In this document: positions 24,038 through 32,292 of the stretch, piece by piece
Layout: every line of letters starts with the position of its first letter
How positions within the stretch are numbered: the stretch's first letter is position 1
Assembly: GCA_029439525.1 (NCBI GenBank)
Contig: JAQFVJ010000005.1
Coordinates: 1 to 34,432 of the forward strand
DNA: 34,432 nucleotides
Source of the DNA: Caballeronia sp. BR6202001591004
Lineage (GTDB): Bacteria > Pseudomonadota > Gammaproteobacteria > Burkholderiales > Burkholderiaceae
Reading direction: 5' to 3'
Position numbers and translations under genes: made by a program
The notes under the pieces: generated by a model
Told to the model about the DNA's origin: nothing
Seen by the model: the letters and a program-made list of their open reading frames with translations, nothing else
Database searches by the model: none

Positions 24038-24731
24038 ATGCCTAGCCACATTCCTCATTTTCGTCTTTTGCACGGCGCTTTGCCGGCACGCCGTTCCCGG
24101 TACTCGTACTCGTTGCGATTGCAGGCGGCGTGGACGCGCTTGTTATGATTCACAGCAGAGATCTGCTCGCCGTCTACATGACGGGCAACTCGACGAAACT
24201 CGGTCAATCGCTTGTACGGGGGGGCGTATGACAAGTCGGCGTCGCTGCTGTGTGTGATCGTCTGCTTTTTCGTCGCGACGACGTGCGCCGCGTGGATCGG
24301 TGTGCGTGTGCCCGCGCGTCGCGCTGTGTCTCGCGCTGACCGCCGTCGCGCTTGCGGCTGCGATGCCATTCGCGGGCCAGAAGTATTCGCTCGCGGGAAC
24401 GTGTTTCATTACCGCAGGCATGGGCGCAATCAATCAGGCACGCGCCGATGAAACCGGCGTCACCTTCATCACCGGCGCGCTGGTGCGTACCGGGCGACAG
24501 CACGCGGACGGCAAGTTCTGCGTAGCCGCGATCGGCCTGTTGCGCTGGATCGCGCTGATCGCGGGCGTGGCCATCGGCACGGTCATGGATCTGCACTACG
24601 GAAACGGCGCGCTCGCCGCGATCGCGGCACTCGTGCTGCTGTGCTCATTCGCCGCGATGCTGCATGGCTCACATGACAACCGATCATCCAGCGAGGGAGG
24701 TTTGACTCATGCCCACGAAAGACCACGATAA
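24038..24731 (+). pseudogene. DUF1275 (YoaK) membrane protein (decayed)
   Basis: YoaK/DUF1275 proteins are six- or seven-helix membrane proteins of unknown transport role. ATG 24038 opens MPSHIPHFRLLHGALP. After an indel near 24085 the family hallmark follows: VLVLVAIAGGVDALV, then DLLAVYMTGNSTKLGQSLV, the conserved GxVDAxx...VYxTGN pattern. A run of seven G at 24218-24224 carries the next shift, after which DKSASLLCVIVCFFVATTCA is read. Another shift near 24300 gives LALTAVALAAAMPFAGQKYS, TCFITAGMGAINQARADE and CVAAIGLLRWIALIAGVAIG. The frame ends at TAA 24729-24731, overlapping the next gene's start. At least three indels. Confidence 0.8.
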
Positions 24732-25500
24732 CGCCGCCTTTACCGTCACCGGTCCCGGCACACCCAGCGAGCGGTCCGAAACTTCCCGCGCGCGGCGCCT
24801 GGCGTGCACCGGAGCCGATCGATGTCGGCAGCGTGCGCGACGGACACGTCGAATTCCCGAACTGGCGGGGCGAAGCCGACAAACCTTCGCCGCCGCCCGC
24901 ACCATCGGCGCCGGACAAGCGCGTCGGATTCGCGGTCGTCGGACTCGGGCGGCTTGCGCTCGAACAGATTCTTCCCGCGTGCAGCACGTGCAAGGATGCG
25001 CGCGTGATGGGCGCTAGTGTCGGGCAGTCCCGACAAGGCGCGCGCGGTGCGCAATACGGCATCGATGCGAAATCGGTCTACGGTTGGTTACGACGACATA
25101 CAGCGTCTGGCCAACGACAAAGGCGGTCGATGCGGTCTATATCGTCACGCCCAACGGTTTGCATCTGGCGCACGTGACGGCGGCCGCGCGCGCGGGCAAG
25201 CACGTGCTGTGCGAAAAGCCAATGGCCAATACATCGGAAGAAGCGCGTCACATGATCGACGCGTGCAAGGCGGCGGGCGTCAGGTGATCGCGTATCGATG
25301 CCAGTTCGAAGTGTTCAACAGCTTCGCGACGCGGCTCGTGCAGTCGGGCATGCTCGGACGTCCGCGCATCATCGAGGCGACCAATGCGCAGGCGCAGGGT
25401 CCGGGCGAGCAATGGCGCCTGCGTGCATCGCTCGCGGGCGGCGGCGCGCTGCCGGACATCGGGCTTGTAGTATTGCCTGAACGGCGTGCGTCATCTGCTC
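24709..25500 (+). pseudogene. Gfo/Idh/MocA oxidoreductase, truncated
   Basis: A NAD(P)-dependent sugar-type oxidoreductase related to glucose-fructose oxidoreductase. ATG 24709 follows GAGGGAGG. Fragments: MPTKDHDNAAFTVTG, then RVGFAVVGLGRLALEQILPA (Rossmann GxGxxA-type motif), [30 protein letters not shown] and [20 protein letters not shown] (EKP catalytic lysine), and IAYRCQFEVFNSFATRLVQS. It continues to LAGGGALPDIGL and RHLLGE. Indels occur near 24795, 24970, 25015, 25085, 25285 and 25470. Homology stops near 25500. The C-terminal third of the enzyme, normally ending near residue 370-400, is missing, which indicates a deletion rather than mere frameshifts. The sequence from 25500 to 25654 is unrelated and richer in A+T. 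Confidence 0.83.
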
Positions 25501-25654
25501 GGCGAGGTGACGATACTGCCGAAAATACACGCTTTTGCCATATGAATAGGGCAATATCGTGCCCCAACCAAAGACCGACAAGGCTCGGCGGGCACCGCAT
25601 CCCATGGCACGATGCATGCTCATTGCAAGGACGGATGTGTGCCGGGAGAACAGC

Positions 25655-26027
25655 ATGAAATTCGCATCGCTTCACGACTTTGATATCGAGGCATTCTCGC
25701 GCGCCGCGGCGAAGCACGTTCGCCTGTGGTTCGGCGCGAAGAAGGACGCCGACCGATCCGCGAGCGGAACGCAGCGCGATATCAGCGTCTTTCAGATCGT
25801 CTACGACAGCTTTTCGGAAGTGATCAACTTTCGCTTCAAGCTCGGCGGCGTGACGCATCGCTCGCTCGTCACTTACGATGCATTGCGCGCGCTATGCCAT
25901 CGAGGATATGCGCGAACCGGAGCTCGCGCTGTTCATCCGTCACGCAAATGAGATCGGCGCATCGGCTGCCACGAAGATCGGTCACGGCTAGATGAATTAC
26001 GTCGTGCTTGAAGACGGCGATCTTTGA
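25655..26027 (+). pseudogene. Small unknown protein, one frameshift and one stop
   Basis: I do not recognise the family. ATG 25655 follows GGGAGA with about 5-6 bp spacing, a good ribosome-binding site. The protein reads MKFASLHDFDIEAFSRAAAK, VRLWFGAKKDADRSA, ISVFQIVYDSFSEVINFRFK and LGGVTHRSLVTYDALRAL. After a shift near 25893 it continues YAIEDMREPELALFIRHANE and IGASAATKIGHG. There an in-phase TAG occurs (25989-25991), after which MNYVVLEDGDL leads to TGA 26025-26027. If the TAG replaced a CAG, the ancestral product was about 124 aa. It is soluble, with no signal peptide. Confidence 0.5.
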
Positions 26028-26078
26028 ATCGAGACGTCCTGCATTGTCCGCAGACCTTCCTTAAGATCACTCGTAGGC

Positions 26079-26119
26079 TTTTAGCATAGCACTTGCTAAA
26101 ACATAGTCAGTCACTATGT
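26079..26119. promoter_or_regulatory. Two abutting palindromes upstream of fdhF-like gene
   Basis: The first dyad has arms TTTTAGCA (26079-26086) and TGCTAAAA (26094-26101) with a 7-base spacer. The second has arms ACATAGT (26101-26107) and ACTATGT (26113-26119) with a 5-base spacer. Both are perfect and share base 26101. They lie in an AT-rich patch 16 bp before the ATG at 26135. Tandem dyads of this size fit sites for dimeric repressors such as MarR or TetR types; that is inference from form. Confidence 0.6.
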
Positions 26120-26134
26120 GGTGGAGCACATGTC

Positions 26135-27688
26135 ATGGCCGAGTCCGATTACAGTCGCAGCCTGCCTATCCTTATTCCTCAGGCGGCTGGGGTTCCGTCA
26201 AGGCGGTTGCCGAAATTCTCACGCAGGAAAAGTGCCGCTCAAAGGCGCCACCGTGCTGCTGCACCAGAACAAAGCCTGATGGTTTCGCCTGCTTCAGTTG
26301 CTCGTGGGTCAAGCCCGCGCATCCACACACGTTTGAGTTCTGCGAGAGCGGCGCAAAGGCGGACAGCATGGGACACGACTAAAAAGCGTGTCACGCCCGA
26401 CTTCTTCGACAAGCACACGGTCGCGGAACTCGACACGTGGCACGTCACGATCTCGAAGAAGCCGGCCGTCTGACGGCGCCGCTGCGCGACCCCGCCTCGG
26501 CCGACAAATAGGTCGAAGTATCGTGGGACGAAGCGTTTGCTGATATGGGACGCGAACTCGAAGCGATGGACCCGAAGTGCCTGGTGTTCTACGCATCGGG
26601 GCGTGCATCGCTCGAAACTTCGTATATGTTCCAGCTTTTCGCGCGCTAGTACGGCACCAACAATCTGCCCGAACTCGCGCCCCTCGATGTGCTCGCGAAG
26701 CAGTTCGGCTTCGAACCCCCGCGCGAGAAGGGCATGAACACCGTCGAAGCCTTCGAGGCGATGATCGACGGCAAGGTCAGCGCCGTCATCAATCTCGGCG
26801 GCAATCTGGTGCGCTCGGTGCCGGATCGCGATCGGATCGAACCCGCGTGGCGCAAGCTGCCGCTCACGGTGAACATCACGACCAAGCTCAATCGCAGCCA
26901 TCTCGTCCATGGCGAGAAGTCGTACGTGCTTCCATGCCTGAGCCGCATCGAAATCGATACGCAGGAGGCCGTGTCGATGGAAGACAGCACCGGCTGTATT
27001 CACGGTTCGCGCGGCGTGACACCGCCCGCTGCGCCGGATATCCGCTCGAGCCGTTCATCGTGGTGTCGTTGGCAAAGCACACGCTCGGCGCACGTTCCAC
27101 CCATCGACTGGGATCGCTGGGTCGGCGTACGGCATCGTGCGCGATGAAATCGCCAAAACCTGGCCCGACACCTTTCACGATTTCAACGCGCGCATGTGGA
27201 CGCCGGGCGTGTTTCCGCGCGCGCTGTCGGCGCGCGAACGCAAGTGGAAAACCGAAAGCGGCAAGGCCGAGTTCTTCGGCCCCAAGATGCTGGAGGAAGA
27301 TCCCGACATGCCGGCGCAGGAATCCGGCGCGCTGCGTCTCACCACGCTGCGCAGCGATAGCCCGTTCAACACGACGATCTATTCGCTGAGCGATCGCTTT
27401 CGCGGCATCAAGGACGATCGCATGGTGATTCTGATGAACGAGTGCGACATGCAGGTGCATCAGCTCAACGCGGGCGATCGCGTTACGCTGGAGACGATTG
27501 CGAACGACGGCGTTGAGCGGCGCGTGCGCGGCATGACGCTGGTGGCATATACGGCATCCCCGAAGGATGCATCGGCGGTTATTACCCGGAATGCAATCCG
27601 CTGCTGCCGCTCTGGCATCACGCGAAGGACGGTGCCCGGCGCAAAATCGATTCCCGTGCGCATCGTGGCCGAATCCATCGGCGTATAA
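26135..27688 (+). pseudogene. FdhF/YdeP family molybdopterin oxidoreductase (decayed, internal deletion)
   Basis: A formate-dehydrogenase-like bis-MGD enzyme of the FdhF/YdeP type. ATG 26135 (MAESDYS) follows GGAG. The N-terminus continues QPAYPYSSGGWGSVKAVAEI and KPDGFACFSCSWVKPAHPHT, with the family's C-x-x-C iron-sulfur pair, and FEFCESGAKA. In-phase TAG codons occur at 26509-26511 (DK*VEVSWDEA) and 26647-26649 (FAR*YGTNNLP). Directly after NNLP, homology jumps to ELAPLDVLAKQFGFEPPREK. About 250 residues of the molybdopterin-binding region are therefore missing. The remainder reads NLGGNLVRSVPDRDRIEPAW, LSRIEIDTQEAVSMEDSTG, and SGKAEFFGPKMLEEDPDMPA with LRSDSPFNTTIYSLSDRFRG at the C-terminal domain. 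Several single-base indels are also present. About 518 codons remain of about 770. Confidence 0.86.
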
Positions 27689-27849
27689 GGCGCGCAATAC
27701 GTACACAATTTTTCTCGCGTAACGGATGTCAGGATGATCGAATCGATGAGGACACGCCCATAAGTCAAAGCAGCGGAAGACCCCCGAAGTTCGTCCTCTT
27801 CCCGACACGCAATGTTTTGCCGGCGGCGTGCGCCAGCAAGAACGATTTC

Positions 27850-29128
27850 CAGATTTACGCGTCGCATCGCGCATCACGCGCACATCGCGCGGCGTGACGG
27901 GCGTCGCATCGTTTGCCCCATGCGCTGCGCACGAATGTCAGCACGCGGGCGATTTCTGTGTCCGTGAGCTTTTTGCCGAACGCGGGCATTTCCTTCGGCA
28001 ACGGACCATAGTCGCTGGCGGGCGCATGGCCGCCTTCCAGCAATAGCCGAATCAGCGAATCGGGCTTTTCCGCGAGCCGCGGATTTCATCGCGATACCCG
28101 CGCCATCGCTACGATGGCAGCGCGCACGTGCCTTCGTAAAGACCCGCGTCGGGACGTTCCTGATCGCCCGTTCGCAAGGCCGTCATGCTCTGATGCGCGG
28201 CGGCGGACGACGGATCGAACGTGCCACCGTCGCCATGCGCGGGCAGGCTCTTCAGATAGGACGCGATCGCGAGCAAATCGTCCTGACTCACGTACTGCGT
28301 GCTGTCCTCGACCACCTGCACCATGCTGCCGAACGTGACGAGTCCCGCGCCGTGCCCGCTCTTGAGGAACGACGCGATATCTTCCGCCGAAATGCCCCCG
28401 AGCCCCGCGCCCATGTGACTGGTGAGCGGCGGCGCGTACCAGTGATCGTTGGCGCCGCCTGTCAGATAGGTCTTCGTCGAATCCGTGTAGCCGAGTTCGT
28501 TGTATGCGGGTCCGCGCGGCGTGTGGCAGGCGCCGCAATGGCCGAGCGATTGCACGAGATAGGCGCCGCGATTCCATTGCGCATCGCGTTTCGGATCGGG
28601 TGTAAAGCGGTCCTTCGGCGCGAACGCCATATTCCAGAACGTCATCCCCCAGCACTGGTTGAACGGAAACGGCAGATGCGTTTCAGGCGCGGCTGCGTTC
28701 ACTGGCTGCACGCCGTGCATGAAGTAGGCGTAGAGGGGGCGAGCATGTCGTCATCGTCGATCTTCGAGAACGACGGATACGGCCCGGATAAAGATGCTTG
28801 CCGCTGCGCGCGATGCCTTCGCGCAAGGCGCGCGAAATCGTCATAGCTGTACTGGCCGATGCCGTGCTGCGCATCCGGCGTGATGTTGCTGGACCAGATC
28901 CGAAGGGCGAACCCATCGGCAGGCCGCCTGCGAACGGACGCGGATCGGGCTGGCCGTTTTTCGGCGCGGCGGTGTGACAGCCCGCGCAATCGGCGGCTTT
29001 CGCGAGATACGCGCCGCGCTCGACGAGCGTTTGCGATGCTTGTTGCGTTTGCGTACACGCGGTGCCGAACGAGCGCATAGGCCGATCAACGAGAGAACGA
29101 AGCGCCGTCGCAGCATCATCACGATCAT
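27850..29128 (-). pseudogene. Triheme c-type cytochrome (decayed)
   Basis: A cytochrome c with three heme sites, like the cytochrome subunits of membrane alcohol or sugar dehydrogenases. The start ATG at 29128 overlaps the upstream gene's stop as ATGA. It opens MIVMMLRRRFVLSLIGLCA, a signal-peptide-like segment. Heme site 1 is AADCAGCHTAAPKNGQPDPR. An intact long block follows: MHGVQPVNAAAPETHLPFPF through site 2, LVQSLGHCGACHTPRGPAYN, to KSLPAHGDGGTFDPSSAAAH. Heme site 3 should read CARCH but a frame loss inside it near 28125 gives CALPS. Beyond, PLPKEMPAFGKKLTDTEIAR and VLTFVRSAWG are read in another frame. Indels also lie near 29085, 28895, 28795, 28735 and 27905. The end is uncertain. Probably electron donor to the adjacent oxidase. 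Confidence 0.84.
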
Positions 29129-29559
29129 CGTCCTCCGCACGGCGAGACGATCCACCACGCGAGATCGGTCGCGATGAGCGCGCACAGAAACAGCGCACTC
29201 GCCAGCGTCCCGGCGCGCGCGATGAACACATCGCGCGCCGCGTGACGGTCGATGGTCGCGTGCTCCTTGATTTCGGCCGCGACCGTGCCCGTGCGCCGCT
29301 AGTTGCGCCACGCGATCGCCGCGCCGCACACGCCGAGCAGCAGCGCGACGCAGGGAAGCATCCATTGGCCCGCGCCGAGCCAATGCATAGCGGGATGCGC
29401 GACCGGACGATCATGCGGAAAGCAGCCCTATGCCGCGAAAGTTTGCGCGAGATTGGTTTGCACGAACTACGCGGCGGGCGCGAGCAGCAGGCCGAGTATC
29501 AGCGATATCGCGCCGGGACGCGCGCGGTGCAGATCGTGGGCGAGTGGCGTGTCGTTCAT
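29125..29559 (-). pseudogene. Small membrane protein with three in-phase TAG codons
   Basis: A 144-codon gene from ATG 29559 to TGA 29125-29127, between coxC and the cytochrome gene. It starts one base after the coxC stop and ends overlapping the cytochrome start. The frame is preserved throughout but interrupted by TAG at 29467-29469, 29428-29430 and 29299-29301. Contexts (PAA*FVQTN, FAA*GCFPH, WRN*RRTG) suit former Trp or Tyr/Gln codons. Hydrophobic helices are visible: PGAISLILGLLLAPAA, MLPCVALLLGVCGAAIAW and TLASALFLCALIATDLAWWI. Probably an accessory subunit or assembly factor of the oxidase cluster; I do not recognise it by name. Confidence 0.7.
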
Positions 29560-29560
29560 C

Positions 29561-30165
29561 TCACCCCGCCAGCACATAAAAGGCGACAAATAAAGCGTCG
29601 CGAAGATGAAAAGCCACACGACATCGACGAAATGCCCGCCGATGGTTAATGCCGCCGAACGCGCGCGATCGAAATAGCCGAGCGCCGTCCACAGCAGCAG
29701 AAACGCGAGCACGACGAGTCCCACCAGCACATACATCATGTGAAAACCGGTGATTGTGAAATATAGCGAGCCGTACAGATTCGTCGTCAGCCCGTACGGA
29801 TGATCGGCCCATTCCTTGAGTTGTATCGCGACGAATGTCGCGCCCAGCGCGATGGCGATCGCGATCGCACGCCCATGCCGAGCCGTCCGTGTCGCACGAA
29901 GCGCTCGCTTGCCCATACGAACACGCTTGCTCGACAACAAAATGCCCGTGTTGGCGAGACCGAGGCCGAGCTTTGGCATGCCTTCGGGCGGCCACGGCTG
30001 CGTGGTCTGCGAGGCGAGAGAGATACGAGAAAATCAGATAGCCAAACAGCGCGGCTTCCGTTGCGACGAGCGTGAGACAGCCCCACCATCCGCCCGAGCG
30101 CTGGCCCGGACTGCGCCGACGGGCAGCGCTTCGCGTTCGGGCAGGGCTTCGGCGATCTCGCTCAT
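29561..30165 (-). pseudogene. coxC: Heme-copper oxidase subunit III (decayed)
   Basis: Subunit III of a cytochrome c or quinol oxidase, a membrane protein of about 200 aa without metal centres. The start ATG at 30165 overlaps the coxA stop as ATGA and gives MSEIAEALPEREALPVGAVR. Helices follow in different frames: GWWGCLTLVATEAALFGYLI (the conserved subunit III helix), MPKLGLGLANTGILLSS, then IAIALGATFVAIQLKEWADH, SLYFTITGFHMMYVLVGLVV and GHFVDVVWLFIFATLYLSPF. A final shift near 29575 precedes YVLAG and TGA 29561-29563. FxxTGFHxxHV-type histidine context is recognisable as TGFHMMYV. At least four indels. Confidence 0.85.
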
Positions 30166-30934
30166 GACGTTGCGCTCGCGGTGTCGCTGTCGTCTCGCTG
30201 GCCGAGTTCATGTTGCGGCCAGAGCCATGCCGCAATGGCGGCCGCGCCAGCCGATCAGCGAAAGTCCCGTGAGCCACCATGAAGTCAACGCGAGTCCCAT
30301 GAAAGAACAGCAGCGAAGCGACACCGAGCCAGAACGGCGCGTACGAATCCTCGGGCATCTTGAGGATCACGTCGGGGTCGCCGTCGAGCGCGGTGGTGCC
30401 GAGCGCTTCACGTCCGTTGTTCAGCACGTAGCCGTAGTCGAGTTGCGAGCGCATCTGTCCGGCAATGCGTTCTTCCCACAACGGATGACGGCTCGCAATG
30501 CGCGGCACGACCGCGAAGTTGTACGGCGGCGGTGAAGGCGTGGACCATTTGAGCGTGGGCGCATCCCACGGATTGTTGCCGGCCACCGGACCGCGCCGCA
30601 GACTGTACACGAAGTCGAACATGAACACGAGCACGCCGAGCGTCATAATCATGTTGACGGTGTTCCAGCCCATGTCGGGCACATACGTATAGATGCGACG
30701 CGGCATGCCGAGGAGACCTGCGATATGCATCGGAAAGAATGCGACGTTGAAGCCCACGAACAGAATCCAGAAGCCGATCCGCCCGATGCGCTCGCTCATC
30801 ATGCGTCCGGTGAATTTCGGAAACCTGATGCCGCCGATCACCGGAAACACGTTGATGCCGAGCAGCACGTAATGCAGATGCGCGACCACGAAGTACGTGT
30901 CGGTGAGTTGCCAGTCGCAGGGCACGGCGGCGGT
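30162..30934 (-). pseudogene. coxA: Heme-copper oxidase subunit I, C-terminal half
   Basis: Subunit I carries heme a, heme a3 and CuB. Only the C-terminal part is present. It begins abruptly at TAAVPCDWQLTDTYFVVAHL (near 30934) and includes the HLH heme-ligand pair in VVAHLHYVLLG, then FPKFTGRMMSERIGRIGFWI and FNVAFFPMHIAGLLGMPRRI with the conserved PMH and PRRI. The family's GxxYYWFPK is shortened to GGIRFPK, a small in-frame loss near 30832. The long C-terminal extension reads GDPDVILKMPEDSYAPFWLG and a last helix, then shifts frame near 30305 before its ending at TGA 30162-30164. Helices 1 to about 7, with the CuB histidines and the first heme a ligand, are missing. The sequence before 30934 belongs to coxB. 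Confidence 0.85.
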
Positions 30935-31171
30935 CAGCACGCCGATGAGCAAGCCCGTAACGATTAGCGCAATCGCGACCACCAATGCCGCGAGCGCTCA
31001 GCCGAGATACAGAGTCGGTCGCGCGGCGGGGCCGTTCGCATGCAGGAAGTAGTTGAGCGGCGCATCGGCGCGAGCGTTCGTGCAGATGTTCGCGCTGAGG
31101 CCGATCATCATGACGATGACGGCTCGTCTGTTTCGAGACGCACAGCCGATCGTATTGCGCAGTGCGCGCAT
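30935..31171 (-). pseudogene. coxB: Heme-copper oxidase subunit II, N-terminal fragment
   Basis: From ATG 31171 a signal-peptide-like start (RRAVIVMMIGLSANICTNAR followed by A-D-A-P) leads to LNYFLHANGPAARPTLYLG. The pattern HxxGPAA near the mature N-terminus followed by a helix (ALAALVVAIALIVTGLLIGV) is typical of subunit II. An in-phase TGA at 30998-31000 sits where Trp is expected (LYLG*ALAA). The CuA domain is entirely absent: the sequence passes straight into the middle of subunit I at about 30934. The TGA and the deletion both inactivate it. The assignment to subunit II rests on this short stretch and on the expected coxB-coxA-coxC order, so it is less certain than the neighbours. Confidence 0.62.
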
Positions 31172-31281
31172 CCTCACTCGTTTCCGTATCTTCTCCGTTG
31201 GCACCGTATCAAGGTGGGCGTCGGACGCTTTTTTTTAGTCCACCACGTTAGCAATCACCGGACCCAACGAAGCGCTTACGC

Positions 31282-31868
31282 CTACTCTGGTCCGATGAAT
31301 CCGGGCAGGCCGAGGGCAGCATCGCTGCGCGCGAGCATCACGGCGCGATCGATCAGCGCGTCGTATTCGGCATCGTCTTGCGGAGGCACGAAGTGCGCGT
31401 GAAAGAACGCGGCCCAGCGGAAATCTGCGAGCGGCACTGTGCTTTTTACATACCCGCCCGCATCGCGCACGGCGGCAGCGAGGTTGCGGAAGTCGTCGTT
31501 CTGTGCGTCCCACATATGCGTCGGCATGTGTGCGATACGCGGCGGCCTTCAGCATCGTAGGGTCATGTCCACGATCGATTCTCCAGCGTGAGCCAGAATT
31601 CGGATGCCGGCAGCGATGACAGATCCGCCACCAGCACGAATGGCGCACGCTCGACATCGATACGCAAGAGCGCGCACGTCACATGATGATGGTCGATCAC
31701 ATACGCTTTGCCTTGCGGTCCGAGCACGACCGCAATGGGCTTTTCAGCGATTGCCATCTCGAGATCGTGTTTGTTCAGCGCGTGATACGCATCGACCTTC
31801 TGGCGAATCTGCCGTTCGCCGTGGGTCATTTGCGTCGGATGCAGCGACGCGAGCGCGAGCGTTTTCAT
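31282..31868 (-). pseudogene. ParB-like nuclease family protein (frameshifted)
   Basis: Resembles the ParB-like family ParBc_2 (PF08857). From ATG 31868: MKTLALASLHPTQMTHGERQ, IRQKVDAYHALNKHDL, then KPIAVVLGPQGKAYVIDHHH. The hallmark is V-I-D-H-H-H-V-T with A-L, followed by LSSLPASEFWLTLENRSW. One or two bases are disturbed near 31568 and again near 31535. Between these the adjacent frame reads PYDAEGRR, and afterwards MPTHMWDAQNDDFRNLAAAV, DAGGYVKSTVPLADFRWAAF and DAALGLPGFIGPE to TAG 31282-31284. About 195 residues in the ancestor. It starts 10 bp after the small unknown gene, so the two form a pair. These proteins are not the chromosome-partitioning ParB; their role is unclear. Confidence 0.75.
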
Positions 31869-31878
31869 TCGACAGTCG

Positions 31879-32136
31879 TCAATGCCGATGCTGATCCATG
31901 TAGGTATGCCCGACCAGCGCATCGTAATGTCTTGGCTCGGCGGCGACGATCTCGCGCAACATCTGAATGAACGCATTGCCATCGCCCAAGCTGGCGACGA
32001 TCACGCGTGCGGTCCGCAAGGAAATGGAATCGGTCAGCGTGCCTGAATACTCGTCGTCGAGGCGGAAGGTGAAACGATGAATTTCCGCGGACGCCGCTTC
32101 CGCTGGTTTCTCATGCGCGAGGATGGTGGCCTGCAT
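31879..32136 (-). CDS. Small unknown protein upstream of ParB-like gene
   Basis: An 85-aa protein I do not recognise. I choose ATG 32136 (MQATILAHEKPAEAASAEIH), with AGGACC a few bases upstream, over the longer open frame that begins at 32184. It continues RFTFRLDDEYSGTLTDSISL, RTARVIVASLGDGNAFIQML and REIVAAEPRHYDALVGH, and ends histidine-rich (YMDQHRH). It is acidic and soluble, with no signal peptide. The stop is 10 bp before the ParB-like start. It is one of the two open frames in the decayed 21.4-34.4 kb region, but its shortness makes intactness by chance possible. Confidence 0.6.
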   Translation of the reverse strand: MQATILAHEKPAEAASAEIHRFTFRLDDEYSGTLTDSISLRTARVIVASLGDGNAFIQMLREIVAAEPRHYDALVGHTYMDQHRH

Positions 32137-32292
32137 CGAAGGTCCTGTTGAACGTAGGTTGTTTTGATGTCGCGTATGTGTCATGGGTAAGCAATGTCAG
32201 CAAAACGCATTCCGAGCGTCACATCGCGCTTGCGTCGATGGGGAACGTCTTTTGCTATGCGTTCAAAAGACGACCGTTCAAGTCCACTCCGG

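Noticed and set aside
26079-26119. The palindromes as an att site or insertion-sequence end
   Set aside because: No integrase, transposase, tRNA gene or flanking target duplication is visible nearby; an operator is the simpler reading.
29125-29559. A genetic code in which TAG is read as an amino acid
   Set aside because: TAG ends the intact 2148-2411 gene, and other broken genes carry TAA and TGA as well as TAG in phase, so the stops look like ordinary nonsense mutations.
31215-31237. GCGT/ACGC stem followed by a T-run near 31229 as a plus-strand terminator
   Set aside because: The stem is only about 4 bp and no plus-strand gene lies upstream; the neighbours coxB and the ParB-like gene are on the minus strand.
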